Part shown: positions 35,201-46,429 of the stretch, in pieces | How positions within the stretch are numbered: position 1 is the stretch's first letter | How the letters are laid out: every line of letters begins with the position of its first letter | Origin: Colletotrichum lupini | Lineage: Eukaryota > Ascomycota > Sordariomycetes > Glomerellales > Glomerellaceae | Direction of reading: 5' to 3' | NCBI RefSeq assembly: GCF_023278565.1 | Contig: NC_064673.1 | Coordinates: 2,728,001 to 2,792,000, forward strand | DNA length: 64,000 nucleotides | Position numbers and translations under genes: made by a program | Notes under the pieces: model-generated | Databases searched by the model: none | Seen by the model: the letters and a program-made list of their open reading frames with translations, nothing else | Told to the model about the DNA's origin: nothing

Positions 35201-36398
35201 GCCGAAGGAGTGCGGCTTCGAAAATATCGTTACTGCATCTTATGTGGCTACTCTCGTCTTCAAGGCTCTGTCGTCCATGTTCCGCGGTGCTCACGATATT
35301 CAGTACTGGCTCGGTGAGATTGGCGGCCGGGTTTGCAGGGCTTTGTCCGCTGAGCAATTGGAGCGGATCGCGAATGATGGAATCGTACCCGTGCTGTCAA
35401 AGACCAAGGCCGTCGAGAATAGAACCTCAACTGACGAACTCCTGGCACAATTCCGCGCCACTATTGTCTGGACCACACCGCTACGCATGCCCATCGCCCA
35501 ACCGTACCGCAAGAGCGGAACCCGAATCATCAAGACGTCCCTCCAGGATCTCTCCCTCACAATTCCTGAGCGCTCCGATCCCGTACACCGCAAGAAGCAG
35601 CTGCAAGCATTCCCTCCCAACTTTATCCACTCCCTCGATGCAACGCACATGCTGCTGTCCGCGCTGGAGTGCTCTGAGCTTGGACTGGACTTTGCTGCTG
35701 TTCACGACTCCTTCTGGACCCACGCCGCTGACGTCAACACGATGAACCGTGTTCTTCGTGACGCCTTCGTCAGAATCCACGAGGAGGATGTTGTTGGCCG
35801 TCTCGCTGCCGAGTTTGAGGCTCGTTACCGCGGCTCCATCTACATGGCAAAGATCAATGTCGGAACCGACGTCGAGAAGAAGATTGCAGCCCTGAGAAAG
35901 AAGAAGAAGGTGTCATTCAAGGATGAGCTTCTGGCTGAGCACAAAAGACAGACGCTCCTGCGCTCCGGGGACCCCGAGCTGATTGCGGAGGCCAAGGAGA
36001 TGGTCACACCCGCTAGCATTTTTGAAGAGATGGCGGCTACCGAAGCCCTTGTGAAGGGCGAGGACCTGAAGGCCATCGGCCTCGGTGAGATTTCGGAGGA
36101 TGCGGACGAGACCGACGTCAAGATGGATTCAGGTGCTGGCGATGAAGCCAACGATGCTGAGACATCTCATGCCGTCAATGAAGAGCTCCTCAGCGGAGCC
36201 AGCTCCCGATTCGCCACGAAAATGCTGAAGAACATGGAAGAATCGCACTTCAAGCAACATCTGCTCGCTAAGCCCGGGAAGTCGACCTCACGTCCTAAGA
36301 CGATTCAGGTCTGGCTTCCTTTGACCTTCCCCCCGATTCCCGAGAAGGGCGACTTCGACGTTCAGAGACTCAAGGAGAGTGAATACTTCTTCTCATGA
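32235..36398 (+). CDS. RPO41: mitochondrial DNA-directed RNA polymerase
   Basis: Single exon of 1,387 residues, similar in length to yeast Rpo41. The first 70 residues are rich in Arg/Ser, consistent with a mitochondrial presequence. The T7-type polymerase core is clear: NIDFRGRAYPLPTYLNHMGA, then VHQDGTCNGLQHYAAL with palm Asp890, RKVVKQTVMTNVYGVTFAGA with O-helix Lys959 and Tyr967 (spacing as in T7 Lys631/Tyr639), and AVHDSFWTHA with the second palm Asp1158. A charged C-terminal extension of about 180 residues follows the conserved core, with a run of Lys near KKKKVSF. It transcribes the mitochondrial genome together with a TFB1M-like factor. Confidence 0.98.
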   Translation: MLLRNSRRSLSLHHATIFRSSRPTPRYPLTTINASDRSNRLFGTQNDGRPTARRGSLSGGRNLATAVDDHQSIASSNYDRLDSSVLSAYQNVSARPRYHELRAFDPASPLVLQESNAPQQPRGKINNFGVPGDVDELLPIFDACIRVGKVDRAQMVLKRLAAVPSFPGEDLIFLHNRFIRASLEQLRLHPDRKQAESLHKWYELHINTRGLPQTAETIACMLKASLISERDASRRHRLVTRYMRLAPGEAGLQVLSMAEILSDQDLAVITEICPIYNLAPEEDTSAAEVNDEHVAVEESEALSSASAKPMPQVMATPQKGFGLKSLKQTLSLFDEIPQECDISTLPLRERREIQARLERDCVDAAVERWREENESLQKMGLNTSVAHASLNSRLYDWQLALEARLKEEMVKIEKSEAVAKKTPEDYDRCVYGPFFRLSTPSRLAAVTILSTLSSTAITGVDRGMGLATAISGLAKLTEEDIRSQLASQRVKKADKSRKVVMAKPAEVADDKSSKEVASNELFSDEQAREAVLADAAWPPAVKAKVGAALMSALIETAKIKVVREHPETKTLVSQFQPAFSHATQLRRGKKIGMILLNKELVNIMKREPQGDFLAKHLPMVVEPEPWQAFDKGGFLESKASLVRIKQGDKDQRLYSEAAIARGDMDQVFKGLDVLGRTPWRINNSVLSVMLDVWNSGEELANIPALNPDIPTPPEPAPSEDPSERILWIRAVKAAENERGGLHSVRCFMNFQLEIARAFRNQTFYFPHNIDFRGRAYPLPTYLNHMGADHVRGILRFAKGKELGEQGLKWLKVHLSNVFGFDKASLNDRAAFTMDNLANVIDSATNPLNGNRWWLKAEDPWQCLAACFELKAALESPEPEKYVSSLPVHQDGTCNGLQHYAALGGDIWGARQVNLVPGDKPADVYSAVANIVKDHIAKDAEGGNPFAKAMDGKITRKVVKQTVMTNVYGVTFAGAKKQVCKQLDSLYPNLPKECGFENIVTASYVATLVFKALSSMFRGAHDIQYWLGEIGGRVCRALSAEQLERIANDGIVPVLSKTKAVENRTSTDELLAQFRATIVWTTPLRMPIAQPYRKSGTRIIKTSLQDLSLTIPERSDPVHRKKQLQAFPPNFIHSLDATHMLLSALECSELGLDFAAVHDSFWTHAADVNTMNRVLRDAFVRIHEEDVVGRLAAEFEARYRGSIYMAKINVGTDVEKKIAALRKKKKVSFKDELLAEHKRQTLLRSGDPELIAEAKEMVTPASIFEEMAATEALVKGEDLKAIGLGEISEDADETDVKMDSGAGDEANDAETSHAVNEELLSGASSRFATKMLKNMEESHFKQHLLAKPGKSTSRPKTIQVWLPLTFPPIPEKGDFDVQRLKESEYFFS

Positions 36399-37248
36399 TT
36401 GCGTCTCTTGTCTGTGCAGCAGAGCGGAAGCGAGGCATGCTTTTCATGCATGAAAAGGACAATATGTTGGGGAGGTGTTGATTGCATATTCTGATTGATT
36501 GCATCCGCGATGGCGTTGATGATTGTATAAAAAGGGGGCGTTTTTTTTGATGGTCCCAGGGACGGCGTTTAAAACACAAAGAAGCAAGATAACTCCCAAG
36601 AAGGTGGTTTTGGGCATGTGTACGATGTTTGATAACTAGACAACTGTATAAATATGGTGGATGGGATGACAGAGCTCTTGGCTTCAGTTGTTGATGCCAG
36701 GCGTATCTCCCACCAAACAAATAAAGATTTGTAAAACAGACGCTTGTTTTCTTCACGTGATATTCCAACGATGCGAGATCGTTCGAAGATCCGTTCCCTC
36801 ATGAGTTTATGTTTCAACGCTGCTGCGGCCCTGAAGGAAGCGAAGCCCGCATCCAGGGAATCTAGGTGCCTCCCGGGAAAGCAACTGAGTGAGCATTAGC
36901 CACAACACCTATCGTAAGAATCCGCGACGACATTCATGCATCCGAATCCGATGCGCTTTCTCCCTTCGAATTGCGAGGTGCCTAATGAGGACAAAAACCC
37001 ATCGTGCTATTCCCTGGCACTTGGCACTGTTCTTGTTTGCTACATGCAACCAACATCGCACCCACCCTCGTCAATCCGCGTGCTCCTGATTGGGTCAAGT
37101 TTGGCTGAGCCTGTTCCAACAGACCGGGCTGGATCCAACGGGCGGTTCTCCCTTCAGTACATGTAATCTCGCACCCCTCTGTTGGACGCAAGGATTGTTT
37201 TCCTTTTCTCTCTTGCTCCTGCCGCCTTCCGTGAACTGCTTTAGAAGC
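36399..37248. other. intergenic region, housekeeping/accessory boundary
   Basis: 850 bases between RPO41 and the first methyltransferase. A CACGTG word is at 36754-36759. The right third is pyrimidine-rich, consistent with a leader. No gene is supported. Confidence 0.45.
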
Positions 37249-38833
37249 ATGGACGATGCGCCGCACGCCCAGCAGGGCATCTACTTTAACCCAAGTTTAC
37301 CCCCGGGTATGCCTGTGATGGCCCCAATTGAAGAAATGACGGACAATTTGGAGGCAGAAGACGCATCGATGGTTCGTAACTAGTGTGTTCTCTGAAACTT
37401 CTACTAATTGGGTGTTGTAGATCTCGGATGACAGCGCTTCGATTGATGACCAAATGTACTATTCTTGCGTCTCTGTTCGCTTGAGCTTGAGGCAGTGGCT
37501 GACTTTGGGTAGTTCCACATACACAGCGTCGTTGAGTGCCGTCACTTATCCCGTCGAATTTGGTCGGCGTTACCATGCTTATCGCCATGGAGGTACGGAA
37601 TAGTCCGTCAAGCAACGCATTCGTCTGGCACGGCTGGGCCGGTAGCTAATGTGATTATGGCCATTCTCTAGCGTACTATTTGCCAAACGACGACGTTAGT
37701 GATTCTCTTGTTTGCTGTACTTTGCAGCCAGACTGGGATCTGATGTTTGTAGGACGAGATGGATCGCCTCGATATGACACACAACCTTACGCTCAAAATG
37801 CTTGATGACCAACTCTATTTGGCGCCGCTTGTGAAGCAAAACGTTCGTAAAATTTTGGATATTGGGACTGGAACGGGGATCTGTAAGTTGCCATATTGAT
37901 AGCCCGGGCTTGACTTGGAAAGATTTGAACGGAACCTTGAGCTAATAACTTACCCAGGGGCCATGGAGATGGGCGATCTCTTTCCCAATGCAGAGGTGCG
38001 CAACCCCCGTGAGGATGGAATGAGCCCACGCGAAGGTAACCATTACCAAGTCCGAACTAACGCAGTTTGGGCATATTAGGTGTACGGGAATGATTTAAGT
38101 GCTATACAGCCGGACTTGTGAGTCCTGCAACGCCGATGCAAGTTTACAGGCCAGGAGCTGAACACCTTGCACGTACACAGGGTCCCCCCAAACGTCAAGT
38201 TCGAAATAGACGACGTCGAAAGCCCGTGGATAGGCGATCGGAAGTATGACTTCATCTTTTGCCGCTACATGATCGGTTCAATAGCCGACTACCCAAGACT
38301 GATCAGGAATATCTATGATAACCTCAACCCAGGCGGCTGGGCCGAGTTCACAGACATGAGCGGCAAGTATTACTCCGCCGACGGCACCCTGAGTGAAGAG
38401 CACGCCACGCACAAATGGAACAACATGCTCATGGACACCATCGCGTCCATGGGCGGCGAGAGCCGACCGGGTCCCCAGCTCGAGGGATGGGTTCGTGGGG
38501 CGGCAGATTTTCGGAACGTGGTTCACAGAAAGTATATCCTCCCCATAGGACCTTGGCCAAAGGATCCGCACTATCGAGAATTGGGACTGATCAACTTGAT
38601 CCAAATCTTGGAAGGGCTCGAGGGCTTCTCGATGAGGACTTTTTGCGGTGTCCTGGGTTGGTCTAAAGTCCAGGCGGAGGTTATGCTTGCGCAGGTGCGA
38701 AATGAGTTGAAGGCGGTTCATATGTTCCATGCTCAGTTTGACATGTAAGTCTGGTCACAACTTTTATTTAATGGACCCCGCAACTGATTGGGTGCATAGC
38801 CATAGTGTAGTGGCTCAGAAGCCTTATGAATAA
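37249..38833 (+). CDS. LaeA-like SAM-dependent methyltransferase (first copy)
   Basis: Nine exons join in frame to 354 residues: 37249-37371, 37421-37455, 37513-37592, 37672-37694, 37753-37882, 37958-37995, 38080-38117, 38181-38744, 38800-38833. Several are tiny (23, 35 and 38 bases). The first donor (GTTCGT) and the fourth (GTTAGT) are non-consensus, so the first two exons are the least certain. SAM-binding motif I is ILDIGTGTGIWAM (about 121-133), motif II YGNDLSAIQP, then FEIDDVESPW, FIFCRYMIGSIADYPRLI and LNPGGWAEFTDMS. The C-terminus ends VVAQKPYE. This is the large fungal family related to LaeA and velvet-associated methyltransferases, found both as regulators and as tailoring enzymes. 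Its substrate is unknown. Confidence 0.85.
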
Positions 38834-39557
38834 GATGCTTGGAGTTGTCGGTTGGGAAGATTTCTATCCAAAGTTAATTGCTCGGAATAGGTCCTCTTAA
38901 ACCCATCATGCATTTCCTCGTGATGATGCGCATGAACGTCAATGGAGCTCAGGGAACTATTCCAATGTCGATAGCTATACAAATACAGTAATAAAGTACA
39001 CAACAGCACTCTTGCTCAACCGCACAATGGCATTCGTAGGTATGAGACCGGTGGCTTTATTTCCGTATGACTCTGAAATTGGAATGAGAAAGGTTCTTGC
39101 GTTTATGAGGCAAGGGTATTCATGATGCAAAGTGACCATGGGTGCTTGAAGCTCACCTCACCTGTAGATCTTCGCATTTCATGCAATGGAAGAAAGAAAT
39201 CTTCAAGGGGTGTGTGACAATACCATTATGGATCGAAGACGGGAGTTTGACCCCAGACCACGGATATTCCCAACTTTGTCGACCCCAGAAAGTTCAAAGT
39301 ACAGTCACCAGCCACCCAGGTACCGCTGAAATCACTGATCGAGGCTTGTTCACTAGGTATAAAAGGCACTCACCCTCACCGCTTAAATTTCTTTCCTTTC
39401 ACAATCATTGCTCCTGTACTTCTCCAGCCATGTGCGCTTGGCAACATCAATTTCTTAGACAACCTACTTGCCTTACCTTCAGAACAACCCACCTGAAACA
39501 GAACACTCAGCACACTTCACTCGGAACAGCCTTATCGTACCAACTGGCTAGTCTCAA
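38834..39557. promoter_or_regulatory. promoter of the ankyrin gene, TATA box
   Basis: 724 bases. TATAAAAG at 39358-39365 is a strong TATA box about 195 bases before the ATG at 39558, followed by a pyrimidine-rich leader. The rest shows nothing recognisable. Confidence 0.55.
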
Positions 39558-40841
39558 ATGATGGACGATGCTTCGAAAGACGCCACAAATCAGCCTTCAC
39601 CCGTGTCCGAAGTCACGCAACTTGCGTACATGCCCGATGTAGTGGTCCTTAACATCGTTGACATGCTGCTCAACGATGGCGACATACCTGGGTATCTCGA
39701 GAGCGATGAAGAACGGTATGATGTCTGTACCGCCGCCAACCCGGAGGGTATGCGCAGCTGGGGAGTGCAGAACGCCACCAACTTGGCAAAAGTTTGCATG
39801 CGGTTCTACAACATCGTCAGTCCAGCAGTCTTCAGACACGACATTCAGCATCGTTGCGCATCCTCCTTGCTACTATCGGCCAAAAGAAACAACCTCGACG
39901 GTGTTTTAGCCTCACTTCGGCACGGCGCCAACATCAATCAGACTGATCAATCATTGATGCATGTCGAAGAAACCGAAATCATGGAGGAACATCGATTTGA
40001 ATGCTTGTTATTTCCGGTCAAAACATCCTTGACCGCACTGCATTGGGCTTCATTGTACGGATACAAAGAGCTGGTACATCACCTCCTCAAATTTGGCGCC
40101 GATGTCCAACACAGGGCCGACCTGGGCTTTTATCACTACTTCAGCTGCGACCCGTACGAAAACTGCTGGAAGGAGTATGAAACCGACATGGATGACCCTC
40201 ATCGAGCTTTATTCTGCGCGACGAAGGCAGAATACAAGAAGTCGATAGATCGGAGCTCCGCTCAAAGCCAAAGGGAAACATTACCTTCGCCAATGGGCGC
40301 CAATCCGCTGTTCTTCGCCTTGAGAGGCAGTTTTGACAGCGAAAACCGCGCGTTGTGGGAGGCAACTTCCACAGAATACTACAGATTCGGTACCGAGCCT
40401 TTTGTGGCCGATGACATAAGTGGCTCACGTCTCGACATTGTCAAGGCTTTGATCAAAGCCGGATCATCCCTGGTCACTCGCGAGAAAGACAAAGTCCATG
40501 CTCTACACCAAGCCTGTGCCTATCGAGACGTCGACGTGGTTCGCTTTCTCCTAGAAGAAGTAGGAGTCGATCCAAACACTCGAGACTCCAAAGGTGACAC
40601 CGCTCTCCACTACGTGGCTGCTAACCAGAGCTACGCCTTCATCATTGACGCGGCCTCCCATCGCCACGATCTCCTGCAACGCACACAGGAAATCGTAAAC
40701 CTCCTCATCGACAAAGGGTCAAACATTAATGCCCAGAACGTAGATGGGCAAAGCCCCGCTGACATCGGCTTGTACGCGAGAACTGAAAGGGAATTATGGG
40801 CACCAGGAGGCTCCTATGGCCCATCAAGGTTGTGTATTTGA
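39558..40841 (+). CDS. ankyrin-repeat protein with F-box-like N-terminus
   Basis: Single exon of 427 residues starting at the first of two adjacent ATGs. Residues 24-37 (YMPDVVVLNIVDML) and the following NLAKVCMRFYNIVSPAVFR resemble the helical start of fungal F-box/ankyrin proteins. Ankyrin repeats are visible at about 106-130, 157-186 (LTALHWASLYGYKELVHHLL), 292-306, 313-341 (HALHQACAYRDVDVVRFLL) and 347-391 (DTALHYVAANQ...INAQNVDGQSP). A non-repeat insert lies at about 187-290. It is probably a protein-interaction adaptor, possibly for ubiquitination if the F-box is real. It lies between the first methyltransferase and the P450; no enzymatic role is seen. Confidence 0.85.
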   Translation: MMDDASKDATNQPSPVSEVTQLAYMPDVVVLNIVDMLLNDGDIPGYLESDEERYDVCTAANPEGMRSWGVQNATNLAKVCMRFYNIVSPAVFRHDIQHRCASSLLLSAKRNNLDGVLASLRHGANINQTDQSLMHVEETEIMEEHRFECLLFPVKTSLTALHWASLYGYKELVHHLLKFGADVQHRADLGFYHYFSCDPYENCWKEYETDMDDPHRALFCATKAEYKKSIDRSSAQSQRETLPSPMGANPLFFALRGSFDSENRALWEATSTEYYRFGTEPFVADDISGSRLDIVKALIKAGSSLVTREKDKVHALHQACAYRDVDVVRFLLEEVGVDPNTRDSKGDTALHYVAANQSYAFIIDAASHRHDLLQRTQEIVNLLIDKGSNINAQNVDGQSPADIGLYARTERELWAPGGSYGPSRLCI

Positions 40842-41633
40842 CGAAGTAGGACGTGAATTCGCCGGTTATTGGAAGCAGTCATTATGTATTGACGGACTCC
40901 CTAATACATTATGTTACGGCGCTCTCTCATTATCCTATAACACCTTATTCTCTTGTGTTTGTATCTTTAATGTGCCATCCTTCCCTATCTTTTACTAACA
41001 TCATTTGGTAAGAGACGGAAAAACCTGCAGAGCCGTGCAATCCCGAGATACCTGCCTCAAAGTGGAAAGAAGGGGATGGTTTTCAAAAGCATCATAACAT
41101 GGTTTACTGCTTCCAAATCTCAGTGTCATGGAAGGATTTATCGTACTCTCCGTAGTTGTCGTCGTCATCAGAAGGTCGTGTCCCAACTGCGATGTGGTGG
41201 CTGAAGAGACGGAGATATAGGCCGATATGCGAAATATCTGTTTCGACCCCTACTCAGACTGGTTCAGCACTGCTTTGCCCCCATGAATACTACTCAAGAA
41301 AAATGGTGAGATCCCAATGATAAGACTACAGCCATCGATAGGATGTACGATTTGATAGCACAGAGTCATCGTACAGAAGCGTCATAGAGCAGAGATTCCT
41401 GATGTGGGAAACCGAATCATAGGGAAATGATTCACTTTGTAACGAGTGTGCATTTCATATTCTACGATGAGTATCACTAGAAGATCCAAATAAATTCGAG
41501 CGCAGGTGCGAAGGCCATTACGTGAATTAGGTGTGATGTCGCATCGAATAACAAATTTGAAGCTGCGAGCCGGGTTTCTAGACTAACTTATACTTGTCGT
41601 GCGACTGATTCGTAGCAATCATCAAGTTGAGAA
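40842..41633. other. convergent intergenic region
   Basis: 792 bases between the ankyrin gene and the P450 3' end. Moderately AT-rich, with no gene or RNA signal. Confidence 0.5.
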
Positions 41634-43504
41634 TCAGAATGCTTTGTCCTGATTTGATGTTTGCCTTAAGTATCCTCGTATCCAATATTGGGATTGCAAG
41701 AAGACCCCGCTGCACACTGAGTGCCACGGGTTTGTCGGTTCGACGAGAACAAGATCAAACCTTCTTAAGAGCTATTGAAGATGCGTTTCATCAGCATGCG
41801 GCGTCGCAAAGTGTCTAGTACGAAAGATGCAGGTTTGAATGACTCACCTCCACGAAGACCTTGTTCAGCTCCATTAAAGCCACGTTTCGCCCCAAGCACT
41901 GCCAGCGACCGTACCCAAAGACAAGCTCTAGAGTACCCTCCATCAAGCGAAGCCTTTCAACGTCGGATTCTAGCCATCGTTCTGGCCGAAAAACGTGGGA
42001 GTCTTGACCCCAGATATCCTGTCTGCGAAAGATCCCCCATGCACAATATCCGATACGGGTGCCTTCTGGAAGATGAATACCCTTGAAGTCATCGCCAGCT
42101 CCTCCATTCGAGACTTCTTTTGACATTTGGCCGACTACTGGTGGAAATATACGAAGACCCTCCTTGATGACGGCTTGCAAGTATGGCATCTCGCGAGCCT
42201 CTGCATCGGAGATGATGGGCCATGACAGCTCGGCAGCGTCGATTTCGGCTCGGAGTGTAGAGGTTACCTGAGGATTTGTGATTATGTGAAGGATAGTGGC
42301 CCGAATAGCGGTCGCGGTAGTATCAGAACCAGCTAGTCTATTCAATGTCAGAGAGTGTTGCCACGATCGCTGTGTGAGTGTTGGCTCTTACAACTGCATA
42401 AGAATCTCCGACTCGGCCTCAGCTTGTGTAAGCCCTCGCGCGACGAACGATCCAAGCATATCTTTGTGGACCTTCTTGTTTGGACCGAAACGCTCTGATG
42501 CAACTTTCTTGGCAATGCTAGACCCGGCGAAGAATTCCAAATGTGAGCAGAGGCGACGCGTAAAGGTGGCTGCATGGGCAGCAAGTTTTGCGGAAGAGCA
42601 TGTAACTTGAACTTACCCCATCGTCTTTCCCACGCCGATTGCATCTTTTTCGGAAGGCATCATGCTCCTGAAAATAGGCGAAGAGAGGAGTGCAAGAAGC
42701 CATGGCAGAACACTCGTCACGAGAATTGTTGGCATGTTTTGCTCCATAGTCTTGATGTACTCATGGACATCCGAATCAGTTGCCAAGTCTCCAAACGGCT
42801 CACCGAAAGCCAGGTCAGAAATGACATCGAGGGTGAAGTATTGCGCCTTGGCTCCAAAGTCAAAAGCTTCGTCGCGAGAAGCATACTTCTCAATCAAACC
42901 GATGAGTCGGAGGACGTTTTGATCAATTTTGGCTTCGAGATCTTCGACTTCCTTACCAGAGTACTATCTATCATCTTAGTTCACTGTACCTTTCTCTTAT
43001 ACACCAAGGATTTATGCAACTGCTTACACCTGCGGCCATTTTTGACCGGAGTTTGTTATGCAGCTCATCATCTCGGGTGGATAAGACATTGTCTTGGCCA
43101 GGCTTGAGTCGCATTCCATCATACCAATTAGATCGCTTGTAAGTCGTCCGCACATTAAGCATACGCTTCATGAGATCCGGATCGCTGGTGATGAGATCAT
43201 TCGGCCCGACACGAACTATTGACCCTATTTGGCAAAGATGGAAAACGGTTATTTTTCACAGGCGCTTTAGCGCAGGCTAAGGGGTTGAAGTATAAAACAC
43301 ACCATATTTCTCGCACGCCTCATAAAAGTCGAGGTGTGTCCTACCGCCGCCGACGGCGCGAACGAGCCACCATTTCGAAAATCCGGCGCTCGGTGGCCCC
43401 TTGATGTGCCGGAGCCGTAAGTATTGGCGAGCGATGGATACGACGCTGTACGCGATGAAGGCCGAGACTGCGATGCTGGCGTATGCGAGGTATTCCCGAC
43501 TCAT
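41634..43504 (-). CDS. cytochrome P450 monooxygenase
   Basis: Six exons join in frame to 499 residues: 43504-43303, 43224-43028, 42963-42617, 42517-42392, 42337-41848, 41771-41634. The N-terminus has a membrane anchor (about 6-25) and a proline hinge (IKGPPSAGFSKW), so the enzyme would face the cytosol from the ER membrane. The I-helix AGSDTT is at 293-298, the K-helix ExxR at 350-353 (KEGLR), PERW in FRPERWL, and the heme loop FGYGRWQCLG has the ligand Cys438. The overall pattern is that of the pisatin-demethylase-like group of fungal class II P450s that oxidise small hydrophobic molecules. The substrate is unknown. It shares a promoter with the second methyltransferase, which supports co-regulation. 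Confidence 0.93.
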
Positions 43505-44475
43505 GGTCGCACTCGAGCCCACGAGGAACCGATTCGTGTATGAAAAGGTTGGATCATGGGATTGTGAGTGTGGATAAGAGGAGGAAACAGTGTCTCGGGC
43601 CACACATGAGAAGGGGGAAAAAGAAAGTCTGAGAGATCCTGAGACGAACTGCTTTCTCGGTCAAGGATGCCGCGGCACGGTGGAGGGCACGGGGAGCCTG
43701 GGAGGAGCTGGGGAATATTTTGACCGAGAGACTGCACCGATACGACGGTCAAATCCTTCAATAACTCTGCAATAGCAGCGAACATGACGCCGAAATGTTA
43801 CCAAAGTTTCTGACGAGTTGACGACCCATGGCGATATCATTGTCGGTTCGGGGTCTCTGCCCAATAGCGTCTACACTTGCGACGGGTCTGGACCCCCTAG
43901 TCTTTAGGCGGCTTAGATGATTGACACGGCAGACTCGGGAATGCAACCTTCCCGCACGGAGCAGGGGCCGGCGTGACGGGGTTTCGATCCAATGAGATTG
44001 TTGCCGTGTTTTGCAATGCCCTGCTATTCCTCTCCTCCTCCTCAATCGCATCGGCAATGACCAATGCCAACGAATGCGTCTAGCGGGGGTATGATGCAAC
44101 GTTTAACGGGCACGGCTTTGCCCGGGGGGCATTGCCAGAAGGAGGAGAAAGAATGCAGAGAGGGGGCAAGCGGTGAGGTCGCATCTCCTGATCTGCACCG
44201 TTAGATGCCATCCGCTGGTTCATTACGAGAGGCACAGCCCAACCGTCCAATTAGACTCTGCCTAATCTTCGATCTGGCGGTTAAGGAAGCTTGTGGCTTT
44301 TGTTTTTCTGGAGATTCTCCTGCCCTTCACATTTTTTTCGCGTTTCACAACTTTTCTTCAATTGCACATGTTGGCTTGGTCGCCGTTGAATTTTGAATTG
44401 ACGCCCCATTAAAAGGGTCTCATCGTTCGGTTCCTTCTTGAGCCTCGACCCTCCGAGGCTCCGACAGATTTAATC
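43505..44475. promoter_or_regulatory. divergent promoter P450 / methyltransferase
   Basis: 971 bases between two start codons pointing outwards. The palindrome TGCCGCGGCA at 43668-43677 holds CCG and CGG as an inverted repeat, the kind of site read by Zn2Cys6 regulators of secondary-metabolism clusters. It lies about 165 bases from the P450 start. The regulator is not in the window. Confidence 0.4.
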
Positions 44476-46228
44476 ATGGCGGATCCAGCACCGGCGGAAG
44501 CCGGCCCGCTCGAAGCAGACGTCAGTTCGACGACCTTTCAACATATCTGCTTGCACTCGACAGACCTTGATGCTGATTCTTTTCGATAGAATGGAGAGGA
44601 GAACGACAATACCAATGATGACAGCGACTCAGCCATGGGAGTGGTGAGTAGTGGTACCTCGGTCTAGCGGTGCAATGTTACGCGTAAAGCTAATCCGTGT
44701 TGCAGTCTGTGCTCGGGTCATCTGCATCCATGACAAGTAGTATCATGCGTTACCGCGAAGAAAATGGAAGAACATACCACGCATATCGAGAGGGCAGTAA
44801 GTGATTCAAAGCTCTTCAGCTTGATAGCATCTCACATGTGCTATTGTACTGACCATAGCTTTTGCTTAGGATATGTTTTGCCGAATGACGCGGTAGGTGG
44901 TCTTTAGCAGCTTAACCGCCCTTCTCCAACCTCAACTTGGAACTAACGCGTCGCCTATCTGGAATCGCAGGTCGAAAACGACAGGCTTGGTAAGTGACAT
45001 AGTATTTGTTCTCTCATCAAAGAGATGCTCATACCTGCGTAATAGATCTTCAACATCATTTATACACACTTACCTTTGATGGAAAGCTGTTTGTATCGCC
45101 GGCTGGCCGAGACAAGCCTTTAAAAAGAGTACTAGATGCTGGAACCGGAACCGGAATTTGGGCAATGGACTTTGGTAAGATAGCTGTATCCGCGAAGTTA
45201 ATAACTCAAGATAGCTAATGCCCTATTCCTGGCAGCCGATGATCATCAAGAGACACTAGTAAGCTCGCCCAGAGCCCAATAATTCCTTGTCAGGCAATAT
45301 CTAAAGACTGGCAGATAACCGGTGTCGATCTCAGCCCAATACAACCGCCATTGTAAGTACCATCAGGATAACGATCCTGCAAATCAAGGATTTTCGATGC
45401 GTTGATTTACTAATCAATGTTCAGTGTACCTCCCAACGTGACATTCTACATCGACGACCTAGAAGATGACTGGACATACTCCTACAAGTTCGACTTCGTC
45501 TTTGGCCGAATGCTCACAGGTTCCATAGCAGACTGGCCAAGGTTTATCCGCCAAAGCTATGAGTAAGTTCTTACTCGCTGCACCCGGGCTTTAACACTGA
45601 ATATATACGCCTCCGCGGCTCCGCCTTCTTGTCTGACGGTATATCATAGATACCTCGAACCCGGAGGCTGGATAGAGTTGTCCGACATCCTCTTGGATCT
45701 TCAAAGCGACGACGGAACAGTTGGCCCCGAATGCGCAACCCAAAAGTGGGCAGGGCACATGCTTGAAGCGGCAGCGATATGGAAACGACCACTCGACAGC
45801 TGCAAATTCTACAAGGAGCAGCTCGCCGAAGCGGGGTTCACCAATATTGAGGAAAAGATTTACAAGTGGCCGTCGAACCCCTGGCCAAAGGATCCAAAAT
45901 ATAAAGAGCTAGGTAAAGCGGCTTCCTGTTCAGCTCTCACCCGTGACATAGGACCAAAACGCTGACTGAATCGCTTTCCGAAGGCGTGTGGACGTACGAA
46001 AACCTAGGAAATGGCTTGTCGGGGCTTAGCTTGGCGCTTTTTACTAGGGCGCTGGGTTGGTCGGCGGAGCAGCTTGAGGTGTTCCTGGTGGATGCTAGGA
46101 AAGACATGAGAGACAGGTCTATACATGGATGGTGGCCAGTGTGAGCAACTACCTTTTCCCTTGTTACGAGATCGAAGTCCAGCTGACAGTATCTCAGATA
46201 TGTGGTTTACGCACAAAAGCCGGAATGA
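44476..46228 (+). CDS. LaeA-like SAM-dependent methyltransferase (second copy)
   Basis: Twelve exons join in frame to 336 residues: 44476-44520, 44590-44643, 44706-44796, 44870-44892, 44971-44989, 45046-45174, 45236-45258, 45315-45352, 45425-45562, 45650-45912, 45984-46140, 46198-46228. Exons of 19 and 23 bases are unusually small, but all phases agree and the protein is coherent. Motifs parallel the first copy: RTYHAYREGRYVLPNDA, SAM motif I VLDAGTGTGIWAMDFG (Asp108), GVDLSPIQPPF, FVFGRMLTGSIADWPRFI, LEPGGWIELSDI and the terminal YVVYAQKPE. The two copies share intron positions around the HAYR.G and LPND motifs, indicating common descent. Convergent with the GMC gene, whose stop is about 200 bases away. 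Confidence 0.87.
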
Positions 46229-46429
46229 AGTCAAAAGCAACCGAGTTGAGAACGCATCGAATGGAACGACAGTACACACGCACGACGAATATAGTTAACC
46301 CGCGCCGGCACGCAGGCATGGTATTCTGTGCTTGAACCCAGCAAGTCTTCAAAATATTTACCTAATCAATCCAATGACCTGGATTATTATCTGAAAAAGA
46401 GACTGCAATTAAAGCTCCCTCATTATTGT

